This document shows, in pieces, positions 51,193-58,332 of a stretch of DNA of 64,000 nucleotides (positions within the stretch are counted from its first letter, which is position 1; each line of letters starts with the position of its first letter). Position numbers and translations under genes: made by a program. The notes under the pieces are model-generated. The model ran no database searches, was not told the origin of the DNA, and saw only the letters and a list, made by a program, of their open reading frames with translations. Source of the stretch: DAIOXA01 sp050949165 (GTDB lineage: Bacteria > Bacillota > Proteinivoracia > UBA4975); contig JBMNFF010000003.1 of assembly GCA_050949165.1 (NCBI GenBank), positions 283,758 through 347,757 of the forward strand. Direction: 5' to 3'.

Positions 51193-52395
51193 TCAGATGG
51201 CTTGGGTTTCTTGGGCGGAATATTGTTCCAGGAGCTTAAGGAGGGTCAGCTTTTTTATCGGCTTGGCCAGATGGCTGGTAAACCCGCACTGGCGGACCCG
51301 CTCGACATCTTCGGCCATGGCGTAAGCGGTCAGGGCGATGATGGGAACGGGGACCTTGCCGTTCATATTTTCCCAGGCGCGAATCAGGATGGTCGCCTCA
51401 TACCCGTCCATTACGGGCATCTGGATGTCCATGAGGATCAGGTCGTACCTCTTGGCCTGAACCTTGGTGACGGCCCCTTGGCCGTCCACGGCGATGTCCA
51501 GCTGGTGGGGAGTGGTCTTGAGATAACGCTGGATGAGGTAGCGGTTATCCGGGCTGTCTTCCACCAGCAGAATTTTTAAGGGCCTGGTATCGCAGGCGCC
51601 AGTTGGCTGGGAATCTTGTTGCCCATTCAGGCCTTGTTCCTGCTCAAGGAGCTTAAAGCGGGCGGTAAAATAGAAGGTGCTGCCCTTGCCCAGGGTGCTT
51701 TCCGCCCACATTTCGCCCTTCATCAGGCTGACCAGTTTCTTGGAAAGGGTCAGGCCCAGGCCGATACCGCCGTGTTGACGGGTGGACGATTGATCCATCT
51801 GGGTAAAGAGCTCAAAGATCTCCTTCAGGGAATCCTTGGGGATGCCGGGCCCGGTGTCGCTGACGGAAAAGAGCAGGCAGACTTCGTCGGCCGCGGGGCT
51901 TTGCTCTTGGGCGAGGGAGACTTGCAGGGATATCTGGCCCTGGCAGGTAAATTTAACGGCGTTATCCAGCAGGTTCAACAATATCTGCTTGAGGCGGCCC
52001 TGGTCCCCACAGACGATTTCCGGCAGGGATTGGTCCAGGGTGCAGTTGATTGAAAGCTGTTTGAGTCCTGCCCGCACCGAGATGAGATCTGCGGCATCTA
52101 AAACTAATTTTCGCAGGTTAAAGGGGCAGCAGTCCAGTTGGATCTTGCCGGACTCTATATTGGATATGTCCAGCATGTCGTTGACCAGGCTGAGCAGAGT
52201 CTCCCCGGCAATCTTGAATATCCGGATATACTCCCTCTGTTCATCTGTCAGGGGAGTCTCGGCCAGGAGATCGGCCATGCCGATTATGGAATTCAGTGGC
52301 GTCCGGATTTCATGGCTCATATTGGCCAGAAACTGAGACTTGGTACTGCTCAGGGCCGCCCGCTCTTCACTGTAGAACTCGTACAGATTGACCAC
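51193..52395 (-). CDS. Hybrid histidine kinase-response regulator without a sensor domain
   Basis: 400 residues. Only about 20 residues precede the HisKA box FLANMSHEIRTPLNSIIG (His28), so there is no input or membrane domain. The HATPase shows LNLLDNAVKFTCQGQ, SVSDTGPGIPKDSL and GGIGLGLTLSKKLV. A receiver domain follows: ILLVEDSPDNRYLIQRYLKT, with phospho-acceptor Asp near 323 in LILMDIQMPVMDG and the Lys in SHLAKPIKK. GTG 52395 follows GGATGTGATATC. It starts 19 bases after the orphan membrane protein gene, which may supply the missing input. The output would pass by phosphorelay, since no DNA-binding domain is present. Confidence 0.88.
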   Translation of the reverse strand: MVNLYEFYSEERAALSSTKSQFLANMSHEIRTPLNSIIGMADLLAETPLTDEQREYIRIFKIAGETLLSLVNDMLDISNIESGKIQLDCCPFNLRKLVLDAADLISVRAGLKQLSINCTLDQSLPEIVCGDQGRLKQILLNLLDNAVKFTCQGQISLQVSLAQEQSPAADEVCLLFSVSDTGPGIPKDSLKEIFELFTQMDQSSTRQHGGIGLGLTLSKKLVSLMKGEMWAESTLGKGSTFYFTARFKLLEQEQGLNGQQDSQPTGACDTRPLKILLVEDSPDNRYLIQRYLKTTPHQLDIAVDGQGAVTKVQAKRYDLILMDIQMPVMDGYEATILIRAWENMNGKVPVPIIALTAYAMAEDVERVRQCGFTSHLAKPIKKLTLLKLLEQYSAQETQAI

Positions 52396-52414
52396 GATAT
52401 CACATCCTAGTGCG

Positions 52415-53176
52415 CTATTGGCAGGAATTGAGCTTCCTTTCGCCGTGCACCTTTTTGAGGTACTTGATGCTGTTGATCAGATCTCCTCGACAGAGGTTGC
52501 CGTACACGGTTTCTCCCAGGCAGGAGAAAAACAGAGGCAGGATGACGAGGTATAATGCCGGCAGCAGGGGATCAAAATCCCGCCTGACAAAATCCGCCAG
52601 GGCAAGCACTGCACTGGCAACTTTCGTCAACTTGCTTGACCAATGCAGCACCCTGCTGCAGACCGGCGCATACTTTGGCGGTGTCGCCGGTACAAAATGC
52701 CGATACTGCTGGAACGCAGCGATCTCCTGGAAGGCAGAGAAGGTCCTTCCAGAGAGTGAAATAAGCTCTTGATACAAGAGCTTGCGACACAGGATATCTA
52801 GGGGCGCCAAACTCAGAAGCAGCAGAGAAAGCCAGAGATTAACCCGGTAGGCTATACTCCAGGTTATTCCCATAATCAGCAGCCTTGTCCATACCTTGAG
52901 GTAAGGGAAAAGTGCCTCCCCTTGCTTTACAGCAAGGCCAATAAAAGTTGATGGAGCCTTTATGGTTCCATCAGAGGGTTTGGGGGGTGTTTTCTCTCTA
53001 ATTAGGGTGCTGGAGAAATATAGGCCCAGGGATAATAACAGGGCCGCTAACAAGGGGAGGACTTTGGCACTTTCAAGCAGATAAAATTCATCGATCCACA
53101 GGTTTAGGACAATCAGCAGCAGAAATGATGTACAGCAGAGCAAGAAAAGCTTCGTCTTGAACCTACCAGATTTCAT
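52415..53176 (-). CDS. Orphan integral membrane protein in the peptide-signalling operon
   Basis: 253 residues from ATG 53176 after AGGGGTTTAGCC. Hydrophobic helices lie at about residues 8-28, 36-55, 100-135 and 205-225. Between the third and fourth is a soluble part with ALADFVRRDFDP and CRKLLYQELISLSGRTFSAF. Several Cys are scattered, but no AgrB, ABC or protease motif is visible. It lies between the peptide precursor (119 bases upstream, with no terminator between) and the sensor-less kinase, which suggests a role as peptide exporter, processor or receptor. I recognise no family. Confidence 0.72.
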   Translation of the reverse strand: MKSGRFKTKLFLLCCTSFLLLIVLNLWIDEFYLLESAKVLPLLAALLLSLGLYFSSTLIREKTPPKPSDGTIKAPSTFIGLAVKQGEALFPYLKVWTRLLIMGITWSIAYRVNLWLSLLLLSLAPLDILCRKLLYQELISLSGRTFSAFQEIAAFQQYRHFVPATPPKYAPVCSRVLHWSSKLTKVASAVLALADFVRRDFDPLLPALYLVILPLFFSCLGETVYGNLCRGDLINSIKYLKKVHGERKLNSCQ

Positions 53177-53295
53177 GGCTAAACCCCTGTATGTCAACTA
53201 AGTAGAAAGGACAAGCAATTGGTGGAAGAGCACCTCTAAAAGTAAATACGGAGGGAATGCAACTAAGCGGACGTCCCCTTCGCCGGATGGAATCT

Positions 53296-53553
53296 TTACT
53301 TGAAAATCCGAGGAATGTCCTCATCGGCGTTTGTAGTGATGGGGAAACTGAAAATCCGAGGAATGTCTTCATCAGCATCAGGAGTAAAAATCCGGGGAAT
53401 GTCTTCGTCGGCATTAGGAGTAATGACGTATGCTGATTTGAAGATACGGGGGATATCCTCATCGGCAGCCTGCACCATACCAGGGACCAACACCATTGCA
53501 CACACGACCAAGACCAATACCAACCCTACACTCTTCTTTACTAACCCTTTCAT
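53296..53553 (-). CDS. Secreted precursor with four copies of the peptide ADEDIPRIF
   Basis: 85 residues, ATG 53553 after AAAGGAGTAGAGC. A basic N-terminus (MKGLVKKSVG) and hydrophobic core end in MVQA, a signal peptidase I site. The whole mature part is repeats: ADEDIPRIFK, spacer SAYVITPN, ADEDIPRIF, spacer TPD, ADEDIPRIF, spacer SFPITTN, ADEDIPRIFK and stop. The nine-residue unit is identical in all four copies although the codons differ. No cysteine, lanthipeptide or sactipeptide residues exist beyond the signal. It is divergent from an RRNPP-like receptor gene, so it is probably a multi-copy signalling-peptide precursor. A secreted structural or toxin peptide is a less likely alternative. 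Confidence 0.85.
   Translation of the reverse strand: MKGLVKKSVGLVLVLVVCAMVLVPGMVQAADEDIPRIFKSAYVITPNADEDIPRIFTPDADEDIPRIFSFPITTNADEDIPRIFK
53302..53466 (-). repeat. Four 27-bp coding repeats of the peptide precursor
   Basis: Copies lie at 53302-53328, 53350-53376, 53387-53413 and 53440-53466. Spacers are 21, 10 and 26 bases, so this is not a regular array and not a CRISPR. Copies differ only at synonymous positions. Confidence 0.9.
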
Positions 53554-53574
53554 TGCTCTACTCCTTTCATCTAC

Positions 53575-53603
53575 TTGGATTTGTTCATCTCTTATTATAC
53601 AAT
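53575..53603 (+). promoter_or_regulatory. Overlapping divergent promoters of the regulator and the peptide precursor
   Basis: Plus strand: TTGGAT (53575-53580), 17 bases, TACAAT (53598-53603), for the regulator. Minus strand: a perfect TATAAT (53594-53599) with no good -35, for the precursor. The two -10 boxes overlap, so the promoters exclude each other, and the precursor side probably needs an activator. Confidence 0.65.
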
Positions 53604-53615
53604 GGAATAAAGAAG

Positions 53616-53645
53616 AAAAACCCAGATGTTTTTCTGGGTTTTTGG
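53616..53645 (+). promoter_or_regulatory. Hairpin with T run in the regulator leader
   Basis: AAAACCCAGA and TCTGGGTTTTT pair around a short loop, ending 12 bases before the regulator start. On the plus strand it looks like an attenuator; on the minus strand it lies where an activator of the precursor promoter would bind. Confidence 0.6.
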
Positions 53646-53656
53646 GGGACTTATCG

Positions 53657-54607
53657 ATGTTTGTGACATACAATTTGGAACATTTTGGCAAGGAGCTCAA
53701 AAAAATACGGACAAGCCTGGGTTTCAGTCAAGCCTATGTTCAGGAAATCGTGGGGGTCAGCATCGACACCATCCGGAAGATTGAAAGCGGGCGCGTCGTT
53801 CCAAGGTACGACACTTTGGAGCTGCTTTCGGTTGCCTATAAAGAAGACCTGTTGGATTTGCTGAAAAACTCCCGGTCCAATAAGTTCCTCATGGAGTACC
53901 ACGACGAGTTGGACTATATCATCACCTGCTATGAACGGGGAGCCGCCGCCAACCTCAAGGAAAAGCTCCAGGAAAACTTTTCCCAAGATGACAGCCACTC
54001 CATGGTAAATCCAAGGGAATTTGATCAGTTTCTCATCTTCGTGGAAGTCATCGACCAGTTTCACACCGGCGCCGCCAACAGCCGCTCCCTCCGGGATGAG
54101 CTGGTGGACGCCCTGCGCCTGACCATCCCCAACTACCGGTTGAGGGGGTTCAGGAGGTATAAGTATACATATATCGAATTCCGAATCCTCCTCCTCATCA
54201 GCCTCCTCATCGCAAGGGAGGGCAACTTTGCCTTCAGCAACGACATCCTCTATTACATCCTGGACGAAATCTCGGATAAGAAGTATAGCACCAAGTACAT
54301 CGACTACCTGATCATCAATGTCTATTTTAATATCGCCTATAATTTCCACAGAATGGACAACCATGCTAAGGCGCTTGAGGTAGCCAATGCCGGGATCGCT
54401 TTTTGCTTGGAAAAGAAGACAAACCATGCTTTGTATATGCTATATTACCGCAAGGGAGTCGCTCTGTATCTCCTGAATCAAGAAGATTATATGGACTCTA
54501 TCATCACTGCCTTTTATTTGTTAAAAGCAGTTAAAATTCCCAACCTGCTGGAGGAGTATCGGAAGATTACTCAAGAAAAGTATGGCATAACAGTGCCTTC
54601 ATTCTAG
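53657..54607 (+). CDS. RRNPP-like HTH/helical-repeat regulator, putative peptide receptor
   Basis: 316 residues from ATG 53657; the longer open frame upstream is antisense to the peptide precursor. Residues 8-65 are an XRE HTH (FGKELKKIRTSLGFSQAYVQ, GVSIDTIRKIESGRVVPRYD). Residues 80-316 are all helical, with TPR-like pairs (YIDYLIINVYFNIAYNFHRM, DNHAKALEVANAGIAFCLEK, YYRKGVALYLLNQEDYMDSI). This is the architecture of Rgg/PlcR/NprR/MutR receptors that bind imported linear peptides. The divergent neighbour encodes a repeated peptide with a signal sequence. It has its own terminator. Binding of DEDIPRIF-type peptides is inferred. Confidence 0.87.
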   Translation: MFVTYNLEHFGKELKKIRTSLGFSQAYVQEIVGVSIDTIRKIESGRVVPRYDTLELLSVAYKEDLLDLLKNSRSNKFLMEYHDELDYIITCYERGAAANLKEKLQENFSQDDSHSMVNPREFDQFLIFVEVIDQFHTGAANSRSLRDELVDALRLTIPNYRLRGFRRYKYTYIEFRILLLISLLIAREGNFAFSNDILYYILDEISDKKYSTKYIDYLIINVYFNIAYNFHRMDNHAKALEVANAGIAFCLEKKTNHALYMLYYRKGVALYLLNQEDYMDSIITAFYLLKAVKIPNLLEEYRKITQEKYGITVPSF

Positions 54608-54615
54608 CGCAAACC

Positions 54616-54650
54616 GAACCCGGGGCGATTGTTCCCGGGTTCTTTCTTTT
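54616..54650 (+). terminator. Terminator of the RRNPP-like regulator
   Basis: GAACCCGGG and CCCGGGTTC pair around a nine-base loop, followed by TTTCTTTT. Confidence 0.87.
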
Positions 54651-54750
54651 ATTGTTCGGCGCTGTCGGATTCAGTCATAATTTCCCGGGTAATGTCAAAG
54701 CTGGGAATAGCACTTTATTAGGTCCAGGAGAGTCGCCTTTTTCCAAGCAG

Positions 54751-55977
54751 TCAGGGGCGGCTATTTTCCCGCACCCGCCGGAGCAGGCTGAAGTACAGGA
54801 TAACCACCGGCGCGAGGATCAGGCCGGAGACCACCAGAGACACAGCCATGCCGGACCTGAGGGCGATGAAGCCGATTAGAGGCCCGCTGATTATCTGGCC
54901 CAGGGAGTCTATCTGGCCGTAAGTGGAGAGGACGGTGGCCCGCACCCCCGATTCTATGCTCTCATTGAGCCATGCCCGGTAGATGGGTCCGTTGGTGGTC
55001 CTGAGGATGTAGTAGGTCAGATAGGTGGATACGGCCAGGGGAAAGTTCCGGGCCAGGCCAAAGCTGACGATGGCAGCCAGCATAAAGAAGTTGATGGCGA
55101 TGAGGAGCCAAACCTTCTGGAGCTTGCCGGTCCTGTCCAGGTTCCGCTTAATATATTCCACGGCCAGGATGCTGGCCACCATGGAAACGCCATTGATCAG
55201 TCCCACCCAGACAATGGGCTGGATATCCAGGGCGGGCAGGGTCACATCGTCCAGGATGTGGGCAATCCACAACCTGTCCAGACCCTCGCTGTACAGGCCA
55301 TAGAAAAGGGCGATAGCCGCCATCACCATGAGAAAATGCTTTTTCCTGATAGAGCCCAGGCCCTGGCGAAAGGTATGGAGCATCTGCTGAAGGGAGCTGC
55401 GCTCCTGGGGCGGAGCGGGGCGAAAGGCCGTCTCGGGCATGAAGCGAAGCAAGAAGAGGGCCAGGGCGATGAAGAGGGCGCCGCCCAGGAGCATGGGCAG
55501 ATTAATCATCAGGGTTCCCAGGAGGGTGCTGACGAGAATTGCCAGGAGAGACCCAATCTGTCGGATTTGCGCGCCCTTTAAGAAGAGCTTGTCCAGGCCC
55601 CGGCCTCCCATCTCGTCGGCAATCCAGGCCTCATCGGCGCCGCTGGTAAAGGTGGCGCCGATGCCCCAGAGCACCTGGCAGAGCAAGATGACCCAGAAGC
55701 TGGGCACGAGCCCCTCGATAAAAAAGCCCAGGCCGATGAGGGCCAAGCCGATGAGGACGGAAAGCTTGCGGCTCTTGAGATCTGCCAGAATCCCCGTGGG
55801 TATTTCAAAGATAAAGCAGGATAACTCCAGAGCCGTCCCCGCCAGGACCAATTGCATGGGGTTAAACCCGGCAACCTCTATGCGGTAGAGCTCATTGACG
55901 GTAAAGACCATCTCAAATAAAAAAGCAGATACCCCTGCATAGATAAGGTAGATTTTATAAGCGGATAGATTTCGCAT
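54751..55977 (-). CDS. MFS transporter
   Basis: 408 residues, twelve predicted helices. The MFS signature between helices 2 and 3 reads EIPTGILADLKSRKLSVLIG, and GADEAWIADEMGGRGLDKLF follows helix 4. It resembles the tetracycline/multidrug-like MFS group common in Clostridia. Start ATG 55977 after GGAGGAAGGAC. Located next to the peptide-signalling locus but convergent with its regulator, so a link is not shown. Substrate unknown. Confidence 0.88.
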   Translation of the reverse strand: MRNLSAYKIYLIYAGVSAFLFEMVFTVNELYRIEVAGFNPMQLVLAGTALELSCFIFEIPTGILADLKSRKLSVLIGLALIGLGFFIEGLVPSFWVILLCQVLWGIGATFTSGADEAWIADEMGGRGLDKLFLKGAQIRQIGSLLAILVSTLLGTLMINLPMLLGGALFIALALFLLRFMPETAFRPAPPQERSSLQQMLHTFRQGLGSIRKKHFLMVMAAIALFYGLYSEGLDRLWIAHILDDVTLPALDIQPIVWVGLINGVSMVASILAVEYIKRNLDRTGKLQKVWLLIAINFFMLAAIVSFGLARNFPLAVSTYLTYYILRTTNGPIYRAWLNESIESGVRATVLSTYGQIDSLGQIISGPLIGFIALRSGMAVSLVVSGLILAPVVILYFSLLRRVRENSRP

Positions 55978-56085
55978 GTCCTTCCTCCGTAACTAATTGC
56001 CCGCCGCAACATAGTGGTACAACCATTATACACAACGGAATGGCGGCTGTGGTGGAGTTTTTCTGCGCGGCCGTTGACTGGGATC

Positions 56086-56178
56086 ATGTCCGGCAAGCTG
56101 TACACCGTGGTTAAGCCCAAGAGCTGGGAGAGACTGCACGAGCTCATCGCCGGCTCCCCGGCCTGGTGGCAGGAGTAG
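56086..56178 (+). pseudogene. Short C-terminal gene relic
   Basis: A 30-residue frame, MSGKLYTVVKPKSWERLHEL to SPAWWQE, ends two bases before a strong terminator. It has no ribosome binding site and no gene body upstream. It looks like the surviving 3' end of a deleted gene. The AT-rich methyltransferase islet begins just after. Confidence 0.45.
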
Positions 56179-56179
56179 G

Positions 56180-56204
56180 GCACCGGTTCTACCGGTGCTT
56201 TTTT
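56180..56204 (+). terminator. Terminator behind the gene relic
   Basis: GCACCGGT-TCT-ACCGGTGC followed by six T. Confidence 0.88.
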
Positions 56205-56279
56205 ATTGGTTGACTGCAAGAAATCTGTGATAAATTGTCTCAACAACCCCCCATTCTCTATCGGGGCAACTATACCCTC

Positions 56280-56308
56280 TTGTACGGAGTAAAGCTAAAT
56301 GCTATAAT
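56280..56308 (+). promoter_or_regulatory. Promoter of the DNA methyltransferase
   Basis: TTGTAC (56280-56285), 17 bases, TATAAT (56303-56308). The start point would fall at the first of four 16-nt repeats. Confidence 0.6.
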
Positions 56309-56314
56309 ATTTGT

Positions 56315-56378
56315 GTTCAAGCATTCATGTATTCAAGTAATCATGCATTCAAGCGATCTTGTGATCAAGCAATCTAGG
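56315..56378 (+). repeat. Four tandem 16-nt repeats in the methyltransferase leader
   Basis: Units GTTCAAGCATTCATGT, ATTCAAGTAATCATGC, ATTCAAGCGATCTTGT and GATCAAGCAATCTAGG follow without gaps. All share TCAAG at the same place. They lie between the promoter and the start codon and may be regulator sites. Confidence 0.75.
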
Positions 56379-56387
56379 GGGATGAAA

Positions 56388-57536
56388 GTGAAAACAAACG
56401 TTATTTATATTGAAGATTGCCTTAAGGGCATGATGAAACTAGATGACGAATCGATAGATGTAGTTGTGACTTCGCCACCATACAATATTGGAATTAATTA
56501 TAATACCTATGAAGATAACTTAGATAAAGATGCATACCTTACCTGGGTTTCGGACATAGTTAAGCAGATAAGCAGGGTCCTAAAAAAAGATGGTTCTTTA
56601 TTCTTAAATATTGGTGGTAAACCCTCGCAGCCACTTTGGCCCCTAGAGGTAGCTCTGACCTGTTCTAAGCATTTGACACTGCAAAACACGATACACTGGA
56701 TAAAGTCTATCGCTATTCCCATCGAGGATGTTGGAGACTATCCTCACATGATTCGCAGCGTTTCCGTTGGCCATTTTAAACCTGTTAACAGCAAGCGTTA
56801 TCTTAATAATTGCCACGAGTATATTTTCCATTTTACAAAAAGCGGATCCGTAGAAATCGATAAGCTGGCTATAGGAGTTGAATACCAAGATAAATCGAAT
56901 GTTAAAAGGTGGAAAACTGGGGCAGGAGATATCCGGGACAGAGGAAACACTTGGTTTATACCCTACGAGACTATCCGAGTATCTAGACCTCATCCGTCGA
57001 CATTTCCTGTAAAGTTACCAGAGTACTGTATAAAAACTCATGGCATAAATAAAACCCAAGTAGTGCTTGACCCATTTATGGGTATAGGGTCTACTGCACT
57101 AGCATGCGTTAAATTAGGAGTGTCCTATATTGGGTTTGAAATAGATAACGAATATGCTGAAATTGCACAAGAGAGAATCCGTTCTGAGAGAAGGCTACTT
57201 AAGGGTAACCATATTCTGGCAGAAAGGAGGAAAAATAACATGTTCAAGATTGTTGTTCCGGGTTTATTTCCCGAAGAAATGGAACCACTGATGAACGAAG
57301 TAAACGGGACAGGTGGTTATCAATCGTTTATCCGGAAGCTGCAAAATCAATATTCCCGAAAAGACGGACTCATCATTTTAGATAAAACGGATATTGAAAG
57401 AATTCCTGGGTACGTTAATAATTACGGGCAGGGCGGCTTCCAGGATAGACTCTTACCATTAATGGAGAAAATAGAGGAAATTCAAGAAATGTTGAGAGAT
57501 GCCTTAGACTCTTATAAATCTGTCTCCAATGATTAG
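56388..57536 (+). CDS. Orphan DNA N4/N6-methyltransferase, beta class
   Basis: About 382 residues from GTG 56388, six bases after AGGGGG; the ATG six bases earlier touches that site. Catalytic motif IV DVVVTSPPYNIGINY precedes the AdoMet motif I LDPFMGIGSTALACVKLGVS, the beta-class order. SPPY favours N4-cytosine or N6-adenine methylation. Residues about 290-382 form an extra domain (FKIVVPGLFPEEMEPLMNEV) after the methylase core. No restriction endonuclease gene is nearby, although this tail could be a specificity or effector part. Codon use is AT-rich, unlike the host, so it was probably acquired. Confidence 0.9.
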   Translation: MKTNVIYIEDCLKGMMKLDDESIDVVVTSPPYNIGINYNTYEDNLDKDAYLTWVSDIVKQISRVLKKDGSLFLNIGGKPSQPLWPLEVALTCSKHLTLQNTIHWIKSIAIPIEDVGDYPHMIRSVSVGHFKPVNSKRYLNNCHEYIFHFTKSGSVEIDKLAIGVEYQDKSNVKRWKTGAGDIRDRGNTWFIPYETIRVSRPHPSTFPVKLPEYCIKTHGINKTQVVLDPFMGIGSTALACVKLGVSYIGFEIDNEYAEIAQERIRSERRLLKGNHILAERRKNNMFKIVVPGLFPEEMEPLMNEVNGTGGYQSFIRKLQNQYSRKDGLIILDKTDIERIPGYVNNYGQGGFQDRLLPLMEKIEEIQEMLRDALDSYKSVSND

Positions 57537-57600
57537 CAGAAAACTTAAGGGCTCCATAGGAAAACAGAACCATGCAGCCTGGCTGTCTCGCAGGGACGGG

Positions 57601-57912
57601 CTATTTAGTTAAGATACTGTCAAGACGCATTCTAGCGTATATTACCCTGCAAATTTCAACCTCGTTTTCAGTGACATCATAAAACACTAGATAGCTTTTG
57701 ACCGATATAACTCTGTACACTTTGTCCAGCTTTTGGGAGGCCCTATATATTTTTCCCGAGTAAGGGAACTGCTGAAGCTGGGAAATTGCCCGATCAAAAG
57801 CGTTAATAAAATCCAGGGCAGCCTTTGGTGCTTTTAGGACATTCGAAATGTACACTGTAATTTGCTCTAAATCCTGTAAGGCCAAAGGCAAATACTTTAC
57901 TTGCCTACTCAT
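57601..57912 (-). CDS. RelE/ParE-family toxin
   Basis: 103 residues from ATG 57912 (MSRQVKYLPLALQDLEQITV). The ParE fold shows ALDFINAFDRAISQLQQFPY, SGKIYRASQKLDKVYRVISV and YLVFYDVTENEVEICRVIYA. It overlaps the antitoxin by 8 bases. Family members inhibit gyrase or cut ribosome-bound mRNA. Part of the AT-rich islet. Confidence 0.88.
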   Translation of the reverse strand: MSRQVKYLPLALQDLEQITVYISNVLKAPKAALDFINAFDRAISQLQQFPYSGKIYRASQKLDKVYRVISVKSYLVFYDVTENEVEICRVIYARMRLDSILTK

Positions 57913-58192
57913 TGTTATCATCAAGCTTTTCGGCAACTCTGGCACGCAATTTGGACATTACTTCCGTATGAGAATGCCGTTTTGAATCTGACCTGGCTTC
58001 TGTTTCCGCTTCTTTCAGCTTGTATAGTACTTCACATTCGAATAACTTACGTTCATATGCTTCAATACTCATAACAACCATTTCTCCATAGCCGTTTTTA
58101 GTTAAGTAAACAGGCTCTCCAGACTCCTTGACAATCTTCGATATCTCCGCGAACTTATTCCTTAGGTCAGAAATTGGACGAATTTCGGGCAT
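57905..58192 (-). CDS. Phd/YefM-family antitoxin
   Basis: 95 residues from ATG 58192 after GGGAGTGAATAAT. The Phd DNA-binding part is MPEIRPISDLRNKFAEISKI, then GEPVYLTKNGYGEMVVMSIE; the C-terminal half is charged and flexible, as expected for the toxin-binding tail. Antitoxin-first order with overlap to the ParE-like toxin. It presumably autoregulates the pair. Confidence 0.9.
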   Translation of the reverse strand: MPEIRPISDLRNKFAEISKIVKESGEPVYLTKNGYGEMVVMSIEAYERKLFECEVLYKLKEAETEARSDSKRHSHTEVMSKLRARVAEKLDDNNE

Positions 58193-58332
58193 ATTATTCA
58201 CTCCCTTCTTTATCATTATTTTATCATGATTATGCCTGGTTGTCACTTAGCAGGTTATTTTGCCCCTTTCTGGGAATCGATAGTGAATGGGTTGAGCTTA
58301 TTTATCGGCGCGCCCCCAAAGGAGTTGAAGAA

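Noticed and set aside
53302..53466. Possible CRISPR-like repeat array
   Set aside because: Spacers are 21, 10 and 26 bases and the repeats code for an identical peptide in one frame, so this is a coding repeat.
53300..53656. N-terminal extension of the RRNPP-like regulator
   Set aside because: The frame is open upstream only because it is antisense to the peptide repeats; ATG 53657 has the ribosome site and the HTH starts right after it.
56235..56387. N-terminal extension of the methyltransferase
   Set aside because: The open frame includes the promoter and the 16-nt repeats; GTG 56388 follows AGGGGG and fits the methylase N-terminus.
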